62,176 bases of DNA, from the NCBI RefSeq assembly GCF_002086155.1, contig NZ_MVHE01000029.1, positions 1 to 62,176 on the forward strand, given 5' to 3'. The position numbers and the translations under genes are program-made. This DNA comes from Mycobacterium angelicum. GTDB taxonomy: Bacteria; Actinomycetota; Actinomycetes; Mycobacteriales; Mycobacteriaceae. Position 1 is the first letter of the stretch. Each line of letters starts with the position of its first letter. The notes under the pieces were generated by a model. It saw nothing but the letters and a program-made list of their open reading frames with translations. It made no database searches and was not told where the DNA came from. Positions 42,341-50,300 of the stretch are shown here, piece after piece.

Positions 42341-43381
42341 ATGGCCTCTGCAGCAGAAGAAGTCGACGTCGACGGCATCGCCGTGCGGGTGACCAACCGC
42401 GACAAGGTGTACTTTCCCGCCCTCGGCGCCGAAGGCACCAAGGGCCGGCTCGTCGACTACTACCGGGCGGTGGCCGGTGGCCCGATGCTGACCGCGTTGA
42501 AGGACCGGCCGACGCACCTGCAGCGCTTCCCCGACGGCATCGACGGCGAGGAGATCTACCAGAAGCGGGTGCCGCAGCATCATCCCGACTATCTGGAAAC
42601 GTGCCGGGTGACGTTTCCGTCCGGCCGGACCGCCGACGCGCTGAAGGTGACCCATCCCGCGGCGATCGTGTGGGCCGCCCAGATGGGCACGGTGACGCTG
42701 CACCCGTGGCAGGTGCGCTGTCCGGACACCGAACACCCCGACGAGTTGCGCATCGATCTGGATCCCCAACCCGGCACCGGTTTCGTGGAAGCGCGTGCGG
42801 TGGCCGTCGATGTGCTGCGGCCGCTCCTGGACGAACTCGGGCTGGTTGGCTTTGCGAAGACGTCCGGCGGCCGCGGAGTACACGTTTTTCTGCGGATCGC
42901 CACCGACTGGGATTTCGTCCAAGTGCGCCGGGCGGGTATCGCGCTGGCGCGGGAGGTGGAGCGCCGTGCGCCCGACGCGGTGACCACGTCGTGGTGGAAA
43001 GAGGAGCGTGGCGAGCGGATCTTCCTCGACTTCAACCAGAACGCCCGCGACCGGACGATGGCCTCGGCGTATTCGGTGCGCCGTACCCCGATCGCGACCG
43101 TGTCGACGCCGCTGACCTGGGCGGAGTTGGCCGGCGCCGACCCCGACGACTACACCATGGCCACCGTTCCCGATCTGGTCGCCAGCCGCGAGGATCCGTG
43201 GGCCGGCATGGACGATGTGGCTCAGTCGATCGCGCCGTTGCTGGAGATGGTCGAAGCCGACGAAGAGCGCGGGCTTGGCGACATGCCGTATCCGCCGAAC
43301 TACCCGAAGATGCCGGGCGAACCCAAACGTGTGCAGCCCTCTCGAAATACCGATCTGAAAAGGGAAAACAACCCGGATTGA
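42341..43381 (+). CDS. primC: LigD-type primase-polymerase PrimC (Rv3730c-like), hybrid C-terminus
   Basis: This is a 346-aa stand-alone AEP primase-polymerase (Prim-PolC) that fills short gaps with NTPs and works with LigC. Motifs include the metal-binding RIDLDPQPGTGF (DLD), KTSGGRGVHVFLRI and the late Asp in IFLDFNQNARDRT. ATG 42341 is the family start. The ancestral end PKMPGEPKRVQPSR-DT-K-stop is altered: here it reads PSRNTDLKRENNPD. Ancestral-type ends sit 3 and 4 kb downstream. I infer that island integration at the 3' end replaced the last codons. Confidence 0.93.
   Translation: MASAAEEVDVDGIAVRVTNRDKVYFPALGAEGTKGRLVDYYRAVAGGPMLTALKDRPTHLQRFPDGIDGEEIYQKRVPQHHPDYLETCRVTFPSGRTADALKVTHPAAIVWAAQMGTVTLHPWQVRCPDTEHPDELRIDLDPQPGTGFVEARAVAVDVLRPLLDELGLVGFAKTSGGRGVHVFLRIATDWDFVQVRRAGIALAREVERRAPDAVTTSWWKEERGERIFLDFNQNARDRTMASAYSVRRTPIATVSTPLTWAELAGADPDDYTMATVPDLVASREDPWAGMDDVAQSIAPLLEMVEADEERGLGDMPYPPNYPKMPGEPKRVQPSRNTDLKRENNPD
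43304..43360 (+). repeat. primC 3'-end repeat, copy A (att-like, within primC)
   Basis: The sequence CCGAAGATGCCGGGCGAACC... at 43304-43338 matches copy B (46279-46313) at 33 of 35 positions. It encodes PKMPGEPKRVQP of PrimC. It marks the left border of the island. Confidence 0.85.
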
Positions 43382-43399
43382 CATCGTGCGGCGCCTAGC

Positions 43400-43636
43400 A
43401 TGACGCATGCTCGCCCGACAACCTCAATACTCGTGACCGAATCCCTCGAATCGCGGCGGGGCCGCTTCAACCGCTCACTGCGCGTCGAGGGCAAGGCGGA
43501 CCGGACCCTGGTTCTCTACTGCCAGTCGATTACCTACTTCTCCAACTGGCTGGCACTACGCGGGCAGCCGGTCGACCTGTCAAGCCTGGATCGGGAGACC
43601 GAAATCCATTGCGGCACAATGGCATTAGATGCGTGA
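43400..43636 (+). pseudogene. Tyrosine-recombinase N-terminal remnant
   Basis: This is a 78-aa frame. The stretch RRGRFNRSLRVEGKADRTLVLYCQSITYFSNWLALRGQPVDLSSLDRE matches the core-binding (SAM-like) domain of phage-type integrases, which continues normally with a catalytic domain bearing R-H-R-Y. After about residue 66 the similarity stops and the frame ends (HCGTMALDA), so the catalytic half is missing. It starts 19 bp after the primC stop. It supports integrase-driven insertion at this site; the family call rests on pattern recognition. Confidence 0.65.
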
Positions 43637-43771
43637 AATGCATTGTGCTACAACGGTCCCCCCGTCTATTCTGACGGGCCACTCCCAAGGCAGTCGCGAC
43701 GATCTTCACGACTTTTACACACGAGGTAAAAATATTGCCGCCAAACACGTTGCGGAACAAAGGTTTTTAGA

Positions 43772-44053
43772 TTGTCAATTACGTTGTGCGGTAGCGGGTT
43801 ACGCGTATTGGCGCGACCGCTGATCGAGCTGACCCAATGCTTTTGGCGGGCTGGGGCGATCTTGCCGGCCTTTGCCGGCCTTGACGGCATCGAGGACAAC
43901 TGTCTCGATGGGACCCTCATCACCGCCGACTCCGGCATGGCCGACGTCCTGGCGTCCGTGCCCGACAACACCATGCCGGTCACCCAGATCGGTCATGGTC
44001 TGGACAGCGAATACCCTGGCGCACTGGCGCATCCCGCTGAGTGGTTCCGGTGA
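43772..44053 (+). CDS. Unrecognised ORF in the island
   Basis: This 93-aa frame reads RPLIELTQCFWRAGAILPAFAGLDGIEDNCLDGTLITADSGMADVLASVPDNTMPVTQIGHG. I recognise no family. Its stop overlaps a GTG that opens a 33-codon frame (44050-44151, ending DQSIGGSLQLIT), but neither has a convincing ribosome site. It could be a real small gene, a fragment, or chance. The region from 44152 to 44393 holds no frame I trust. Confidence 0.3.
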   Translation: MSITLCGSGLRVLARPLIELTQCFWRAGAILPAFAGLDGIEDNCLDGTLITADSGMADVLASVPDNTMPVTQIGHGLDSEYPGALAHPAEWFR

Positions 44054-44393
44054 CGAACCCTCTTCCCGATCCGGGGGATACCGCTTCATCTCCTGCGGAT
44101 AGTCGCTACATCGACCAGAGCATCGGCGGCAGTTTGCAGTTGATCACCTGAACCTCGCCCGTATGGTGGTCGGCATGGTTAGGCGCGAGCAGCAGGGGCA
44201 GCAGGAGCTGCGGAAAGCGCGCCGCGAGGCAGCTGTTGCCACGGCTGCTGCCACCATCACCCACAAAACGGTCTGACACGCACGGTTGTTCGGTTGGATG
44301 TCGTTGAAGACGTGCAGAATGCATACGGGATGGCACAACCGCTGATCTACGAACGTTTGCGTATTATCCGGGGATGAGGAGCGTGAGCAGGTA

Positions 44394-44819
44394 ATGAGTG
44401 CTGACCGACCTGATGTGTTCCGCCGGGTAGTTGACTGGAACCTCGCGTGTGGCGCCCTGGCGGGCGTGGAATTGCCCGTCACCAGTGATGACGGCGGATT
44501 TCCTGTAGTTGTTGCGTTGGAGGACGAACGATACTCGGTCTTGCTCGGCCGGCTGCGTGCCGTCGGTGGCTTCGCGAACCTATTCGTGAAGGGCGTCGAC
44601 GGACGTGTCCGCACTGCGTCCGTGATCGGCGAACGCTGCGCGATCCCGAAGCCTGACGACAAAATGCTCGGCCCCGATGACAGCCCGGGCGCAGACGCCA
44701 CTGTGGGAATGTTCTTCGACTACCTCGAACTTCACCCGAACGGCGTCACGGTGTCCGCCGCTGTGGGCCACGCAGCTTGCGCGCGTGACGCCAAGACCGT
44801 GGAATTCGCTACCGCGTAA
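44394..44819 (+). CDS. Hypothetical island protein
   Basis: This is a 141-aa acidic soluble protein starting MSADRPDVFRRVVDWNLACGALAGVELPVTSDD. GAGGAGCGTGAG lies just upstream of ATG 44394, a fair ribosome site. The sequence alternates beta strands and charged loops and ends VGHAACARDAKTVEFATA. No known domain is apparent. By position between an integrase remnant and a toxin/immunity module, it may be an immunity-type or accessory protein. This is speculation. Confidence 0.5.
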   Translation: MSADRPDVFRRVVDWNLACGALAGVELPVTSDDGGFPVVVALEDERYSVLLGRLRAVGGFANLFVKGVDGRVRTASVIGERCAIPKPDDKMLGPDDSPGADATVGMFFDYLELHPNGVTVSAAVGHAACARDAKTVEFATA

Positions 44820-44910
44820 CGCGATTCGCCGCGCTGAACGCAGCCGACGAACCCCCGTGCCGGTAACGTGCCGACCCGCGGCGGGGTTCAGCCAGTGGGA
44901 CGAGAGTGAA

Positions 44911-45051
44911 ATGGTGGCACCTGAGTGCAGGGTCGCCGGATACGAATCATCGGCTTTGACGACGCATGACCTGACGCCCAACGCGGATTGGATGTTGGAC
45001 CGCGATACCCGGACCCTCTACGTGGCCGACGGTCTTCGACATGCTGAATGA
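44911..45051 (+). CDS. Possible 46-residue ORF in the island
   Basis: A short frame with the sequence MVAPECRVAGYESSALTTHDLTPNADWMLDRDTRTLYVADGLRHAE. The same frame continues upstream without a convincing start. It may be a gene fragment. No family is recognised and no ribosome site stands out. Confidence 0.25.
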   Translation: MVAPECRVAGYESSALTTHDLTPNADWMLDRDTRTLYVADGLRHAE

Positions 45052-45154
45052 GTACGTACTCCGTGAGGAACCAGGCGAAGGTGATCGGTTACGCAAGCGC
45101 CCGTGAATTCAGCCACGATAAAGAGGACGACCTTCCTGGCTGTTGCCCTAGCGC

Positions 45155-45519
45155 ATGGTATCCGCTCGGCAGGCGGTAGCTAGGAAGACGCCCGACGGGA
45201 AGTACTACATCAGCGCCAGCGATGACAATATGTTGGTCCCGGTGGCCAAGCAGTACGAGGATGCGATTTTGAATCTGTCCAAGAGCGCCGACGGCAAGTA
45301 CTACCTCGGTCCTGACGGGGTGCGCTATCCGGTGGACCCGGTTTACCATCTGGGCCACCTTCCGAACGAAGAGTGGTGGCGGATTCGCGACACCGCTATC
45401 CGGGAACACTGGACTCGCCAGCAGCTCATCGAGTACTGCAACAGCCCAAGCTTTATCAGCTCGAAGACGCGCCTGGAAACCTCAGCCACGCGTTTGAATT
45501 ACCGAGAGAGGCGGGATGA
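45155..45519 (+). pseudogene. GH-E-type nuclease toxin domain, frameshifted
   Basis: The frame from 45155 encodes repeats of DGKYY(I/L) followed by VYHLGHLPNEEWWRIRDTAIREHWTRQQLIEYCN. This is the start of the GH-E (HNH/EndoVII) nuclease module of polymorphic toxins: G67-H68, then WTRQQ. At about 45443 one base seems lost. The other frame continues correctly as PKLYQLEDAPGNLSHAFELPREAG, ending at TGA 45517-45519, supplying the family's terminal N-x-SH motif. A TAG stands two codons upstream of the ATG, so any N-terminal delivery part is gone. The corrected stop overlaps the ankyrin gene's ATG. Confidence 0.68.
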
Positions 45520-46001
45520 ACGTAAATGACCGTGACCGAGCGGGCCGGACACCGCTGCACTACGCGGTCGGTGACGACCCCGTCGGCCTCGACTACACCT
45601 CGGCGTTGACTGATCCGGTGTTGGCTGAAGCGAACCTCCGCAAAGCCAACGAGTATAAGATCGCCAACACCATCCGTTTGCTATCGGAGGGCGCGGATGT
45701 GAATGCGGTAGACGACCAAGGGTTCACGGCATTGCACGCAGCAGCGTCACGTGACAGCGAGGATATCGTCCGGCTACTTCTCGACGCCGGCGCCGATGTC
45801 AACGCCAAGAATGCAAAGGGTGAGACGCCGTTGTACAACGCTGTCCGTAACACGACTGACGCGGCCCTTAGCATCGTCCGGTTGCTTCGCGAGCGTGGCG
45901 CTGATCCCACGATCGAAACAGCGAACGGATCAAGTGCATTGCGATTTGTAACCCGCTACGGCAAGCCAGAAGAGAAGGAAGCCTTTGCCGATTTGCTCTA
46001 G
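45516..46001 (+). CDS. Ankyrin-repeat protein, candidate immunity protein
   Basis: This is a 161-aa protein built of about four ankyrin repeats: AGRTPLHYAVGD, QGFTALHAAASRDSEDIVRLLLDAGADVNAKNAKGETPLYNAV, and SIVRLLRERGADPTIETANGSSALRF. Ankyrin proteins are a known class of immunity proteins encoded next to nuclease toxins. ATG 45516 overlaps by 4 bp the stop of the frame-corrected toxin, a typical toxin-immunity linkage. The frame itself is intact. Neutralising the GH-E nuclease is inferred from position. Confidence 0.75.
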   Translation: MNVNDRDRAGRTPLHYAVGDDPVGLDYTSALTDPVLAEANLRKANEYKIANTIRLLSEGADVNAVDDQGFTALHAAASRDSEDIVRLLLDAGADVNAKNAKGETPLYNAVRNTTDAALSIVRLLRERGADPTIETANGSSALRFVTRYGKPEEKEAFADLL

Positions 46002-46068
46002 AACCCAACTGGCTGCGAGTTCTTCTGATCGAGCCACCGGCGCTACGCCTGCGCCCGCGCCTGCGCGC

Positions 46069-46128
46069 TGTTTCAGGTTGTCTCCCAACGGTATTTGAAG
46101 ATCCGCAGCGTCATCACCACCAACCGTA
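46069..46128 (+). pseudogene. IstB-like (IS21 family) fragment
   Basis: Twenty codons read LFQVVSQRYLKIRSVITTNR, which resembles the IstB transposition ATPase segment LFQ-(I/V)-S-RY...T-TTNR. No open frame extends from it and the rest of the IS is absent. The fragment is short, so the call is tentative. The rest of 46002-46270 holds nothing I recognise. Confidence 0.38.
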
Positions 46129-46270
46129 CGGCGATGGCGACACTGCCGATCGACAACAATGCTTGCGGATTCCGCCGCGCTCTCAGGCGCTATGCCGCCC
46201 GCGAACTCTGTTGCGCCTTCAATGCCTCAGTCGTGCACTGACAGACATAGAAGCGTGCTTGGAGGGACAG

Positions 46271-46338
46271 GCGGCACTCCGAAGATGCCGCGCGAACCCA
46301 AACGAGTGCAGCCGAGCCGGGACACGGGGCTGAAGTAA
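46271..46338 (+). repeat. primC 3'-end repeat, copy B
   Basis: This copy reads, in the primC frame, PKMPREPKRVQPSRDTGLK then TAA (46336-46338), an intact ancestral-like PrimC C-terminus standing 3 kb from primC. It matches copy A at 33 of 35 positions and shares the flanking GCGGCAC and the stretch GTGCAGCCGAGCCGGGACAC with copy C. Confidence 0.85.
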
Positions 46339-46339
46339 C

Positions 46340-46595
46340 CGGCCGGGCCCCGAGGCGAAATGGTTCGAGCAGGCTTTAGGTTTCACCCGCCAGAATGAAT
46401 CCGACCTTGCCAGACAGATCGTTTTTAACGATAGCAAGGCGGTACAAACGGGTGTGACACAATACGGGATAAAATACAACCAAGTAATATCAATTACAGG
46501 AGCGAATGGAAAAACTTATTGACGTAACATTTGCATGGATACGCGGCAATGACGGAGTCGTGCGTTTGGTCACGGCGATTCCTGCCAGTAGTTGA
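46340..46595 (+). pseudogene. DUF6883-like toxin domain, truncated and frameshifted
   Basis: The frame from the repeat reads RPGPEAKWFEQALGFTRQNESDLARQIVFNDSKAVQTGVTQYGIKYNQVISITGANGK, then meets TGA at 46520. Shifted by one base, the other frame continues LIDVTFAWIRGNDGVVRLVTAIPASS to TGA 46593-46595. Together they match the C-terminal part of DUF6883 as I know it (K-x-FF-LGF ... W...G-V-RLVTA). The usual N-terminal portion is lost at the repeat junction, so there is no start codon. DUF6883 is seen as a toxin-type domain next to DUF4926. Confidence 0.6.
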
Positions 46596-46608
46596 GAGAA
46601 CGACAGAC

Positions 46609-46839
46609 ATGAAACCCAAAGAACACGACGTAGTCCAATTGCGGCGGCCACTGTTGGAGTACAACCTTCCGGCCGGTTAAAGGGGGGCGGTCGTGTTGGA
46701 CTATACGAAGTCTGCGCATGGCGACCTGCCCCCTGCTTACGAAGTGGAATTCTCAGACGCCGACGGTATAACCCAAGCCCTGGTCACAGTTCGCGAAGAA
46801 GACCTGGAGGTCGTCTGGCGTCCAGATCCGGATAAGTAG
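46609..46839 (+). pseudogene. DUF4926-like immunity candidate with in-frame stop
   Basis: The 76-codon frame reads MKPKEHDVVQLRRPLLEYNLPAG, stop (TAA 46678-46680), RGAVVLDYTKSAHGDLPPAYEVEFSDADGITQALVTVREEDLEVVW, ending TAG 46839. This is the DUF4926 pattern (D-V-V-L...L..G..G.VV......YEVEF.D..G...A.(V/L)T). Only the one nonsense codon breaks it. The downstream part could restart at GTG 46693, behind AAAGGGGGG. It starts 13 bp after the DUF6883-like frame, the arrangement of a toxin-immunity pair. Confidence 0.65.
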
Positions 46840-47316
46840 CCGTCCGCCCCGACTCGGCTTTGTGTTCTCCTGCCTTGGTTCTGGTGGCCGCGCAGGATAT
46901 TCGATTCCGCTCGCGCGGCCGCGCTAGTTCAGCATTTTTCTGTAGCGTGGAAAGCCCTTCGCGTATCTGCTGGTCGGCTGTTACCCACTTTTGGTGTTAT
47001 TCACCGTTCGGCCTCGGCGCCCTGACCCTGACAGGTGCCGCGCAGCTCAGCTACGCATTCGTCTACGGCCGTCGCAATCTGTTTGGCTTTCGTTGGACGT
47101 TGGCACTGGCCTCCGCTACGGAGGTGTTGAAAACTCGCAGGCGACGCGATCGCCAAACGAAGCAACGAACGCATCGAAGCCAGCCGTGGCGTTGTCGTCG
47201 TGGGTGGTGGACATCGAGTGCTCCTCTCGGCAGAAGGCGAGAATTCGCCCGATAACAAGGTGCACAACGCCACCGACAGACCTGCATTTCCCCTGTTCAG
47301 TACAGCGCTTAGCGGT

Positions 47317-47382
47317 GCGGCACCCCGAAGATGCCGGGTGAACCCGCGGGTGCAGCCGAGCCGGGACACCGACCGGAAGTAG
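47317..47382 (+). repeat. primC 3'-end repeat, copy C (right border)
   Basis: This copy has CCGAAGATGCCGGGTGAACC then a 2-bp deletion, then in frame QPSRDTDRK-TAG (47353-47382), again a PrimC-like C-terminus. It ends 16 bp before the stop of the convergent Rv3728-like gene. It is likely the original chromosomal primC end displaced by the insertions. Confidence 0.82.
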
Positions 47383-47397
47383 CCGGCGACTTCACGC

Positions 47398-50300
47398 TCA
47401 CCGAAACACCAACTCCATGATCTGCGGCAGTGCCTGACGAGCCGCCATCCGTCCGGCCTCACGGGCGCGGTCGATCTGGTGGAACTCCAGGAACCCGATG
47501 CCACCAGGATTGGGCTGGATCACCACGTCGGCCTGCGCCAGCACGTCGGCCGAGGCCATCCCGCTGCCAATTGTCAACGCGCGCAACAAAGTATCGGTGA
47601 TGCCGGGCACCTGCAGGCGTTTGCCGTGGCGGCTGTTCGGGGCGCCGTTCGGGTTGCCGCCGGCCACGTTCACCGCGATCAACGGGCCTTCCTGCCCGGC
47701 CAGCGCGGTGACCGGCACGTTGTTCAGTACGCCGCCGTCGACGTGCAGTGAACCGGCGTAGGCCATGGGCGGGTACATCACCGGCAGCCGCATCGAGCAG
47801 CCGATCACGTCGGTGAGCAAACCTCTGCGGTGCACCACCGATCGCCGGGCCAGCAGGTCGACGCTGACGCAGCGGAACTGCTTCGGCAACTCCTCGACCA
47901 GCCGGTCCCCGAAGGCGCTGCGCAGGGCGACCTCGGTGCGCTTGCCCCGCAGAAATCCCTTGCTCGGCACGGTGAAGTCGCTGTGGTTCTTGCGCACGAA
48001 GTACTCGTAGATATAGGCGTCCACTCCGGCGGCGTCCACGCCGTCGGCGGCCAGCGCCGCCATGATCGCGCCCATGCTGGTACCGGCGTAGCGGTCGACG
48101 GTGATCCCGGCCGCCTCCAGCTCCTCCAACACGCCCAGGTGGGCACACGCCAGCGCGCCACCGCCGCCAAGGACCAGCCCGACCGAACGGCCGGCGATGC
48201 GCGCGGCCAGCGGGCGCAGGTCGTCGGCAACAGTTGTGGGCTGAACCGCGTGCACGGACCGCGGGGCGATCAGTTCCTCCCACTCCCGCCGGTACTCGGG
48301 TGCCGCGGCCGGTCCGGTCAACACCAGGTCGGCTCCCGGCGCCCGGGGTGGCAGCCGCCGGGAAGGCGCCGCGAAGTCGCGGGCCACCAGCACCACCCGA
48401 TCGGCGGCGCGCACACAGAAGTCCCGCCACGGCCCGTCGCCGACCGTCGCATGCAACACCACCCGGTCGGCGAACTGCTCGGCACGTTCCAGACCGTCGG
48501 CGTTGACCCGGCCGGGGGCCACCGCCCGCAGCCGCTTGGACAGGGCAGCGCACAGTTCGTTGGCCACCACCGCTACGGGCGCGCCGGTGTCGACACCGAT
48601 TACGGCGACGACGGTCTCGCGTGCCGTCGGGCGAGTAACCACGCGCGGACTCGGTACCTGCCGGTTGGCCAGTACCCAGGCCAACACCCCGAGTAGGCGG
48701 GCGTCGGCGATCTTGGCGAATTCGGCCTTGGGTAAGCGCAGCAGCGACGAGTCGCGCACGGCCAGGACGGACGCGCAGCGGGGCGCATTGCGCAGCACCC
48801 CGACCTCGCCCACCATTTGCCCGCGGCCCCGTTCGGCAACCAAGCCGTGTTCGTCGATCACCTGCAGGCGCCCGCTGCGCACCACGTAAAGCGAGTTCGA
48901 TACGTCGCCGGCCCGGAACAGGTACGAACCCGCCTGCAGCTCAACGTGTTCGGCGTGGCGGTGCAGGTCGGGCAGTGCCTGCAGCACGTCGATATCCGGG
49001 GCGGCCGGCGGCACCGGCGGCGCGGCCGGCCGCGGTAAGTCCGCCGCCGGCAGCGGGGCCGATTCGGGCGCGACAGCTTCCGTATGGGCTGGGCGGATCC
49101 GGCCGAGGAAGACGGCCCCGAGCGCGACCGCGACAAAGCAGATCGCCGCCATCGTCCAGCCGCGGCGCAGTGCCTCTTCGGCGGCGTCGGGCGCGGGGGT
49201 GCCGACCAGGATCACCAGCAGCGCGATGCCGATCACGGCACCGACCTGACGGATGGTTCCGGTCACCGCCGAAGCGGTGGCGTAGCTGCTTCCGGTGGCC
49301 AGCCCGGCCAGGGCGGCGCTGCCCAGCAGCGGGAAGGTGGCGCCCACGCCGATGCCCTGCAATATCTGGCCGGGCAGCCATTCACTGAGGAAGTTGGGCG
49401 TGGCCCCGACGCATGTCAGGTACCAGACCAGGCTGGCGACCCAGATCAGTGCGCCGACACCGACGATGACGCGGTAACCGTGCCGGTCGGCCACCCGGCC
49501 CAGCAGCCCCGCGACCACGGCCGCAATGAGCGCGGCCGGACACACCGCCAGGCCGGCCTGCAGCAGCGTGTAACCCCACACATAGTTCAGGAACAGGACA
49601 TGGGTCAGCAGATAGGCGTAGAAGCCGGCGCTCGCGATGGCGGTCAATGCACTGCCGGCCACGAACGAGCGGATGCGCAACAACGCGGGCTCCACCAGCG
49701 GCGCCGGGTGGATTCGCGAGCTCATGACAAACCCGATCATTGCGACCGCGGCAGCCACCAAGGATCCGATTGCCGGCAGGCTGGACCAACCCCAATCCGG
49801 GCCCTTGATCAAGCCCAGGGTCAGCAATCCCAGCGCGATGGCCAGCAGGGCCGCTCCCCGCACGTCGGGCATCCGTCGGCGGCCCGAAGCGCGACTCTCC
49901 ACCAGTGCCCGGCGCGCGACCAACACCGCCACCACGCCCAGCGGCAGGTTCACCAGAAAGACCCAGCGCCAGTTCAGTGCCTCGACGAGTGCACCGCCGA
50001 TCGGTGGGCCCAGACCGGCCGCGATCGCCCCGGCCGCGCCCCACAGGTTCACCCCGTGGGCACGCCGCTGCGCAGGAAAACCCTCGACGACCAGCCCGAG
50101 TGACGCCGGCACCAGCACGGCTGCGCCGATGCCCTGCAGCACCCGGAACGCGACCAGCTGCCCGACGCTGTCGGCTGCCGCACACAGCCCCGACGCGAGG
50201 GTGAACAACACCACGCCGTAGCCGAAAAGCCGCTTGCGCCCCAGCAGATCGGCGAGCTTGCCCGCGGCCACCAGGAACGCGGCGAAGACGATGTTGTAGG

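Larger units (their letters stand above)
43382..46278. mobile_element. Decayed integrated element, segment 1 (primC copy A to copy B)
   Basis: This segment of about 2.9 kb lies between two copies of the primC 3' end. It begins with an integrase N-terminal remnant right beside the repeat, the usual place for an integrase. It then carries unrecognised ORFs, a GH-E nuclease/ankyrin module and a short IstB-like scrap. Base composition is patchy, with AT-rich stretches near 43640-43790, unlike the even high GC of the chromosome. No complete integrase remains, so it should be immobile. Confidence 0.72.
46339..47316. mobile_element. Decayed integrated element, segment 2 (copy B to copy C)
   Basis: This segment of about 1 kb begins directly after copy B with a truncated DUF6883-like toxin frame and a DUF4926-like frame. 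The stretch 46380-46560 is strikingly AT-rich for this genome. From 46840 to 47316 (477 bp) I see no supported gene; the minus strand has a broken frame containing FDAFVASFGDRVACEF that I cannot identify. Confidence 0.65.

Noticed and set aside
43799..44089. Minus-strand 96-codon frame as a transposase fragment
   Set aside because: I first thought of an IS element, but it has no DDE or HTH pattern and reads like an antisense shadow.
46219..46479. Minus-strand 86-codon frame crossing repeat copy B
   Set aside because: Its LHSFGFARHLR stretch is only the antisense of the primC-like repeat; the same antisense words occur opposite primC and copy C.
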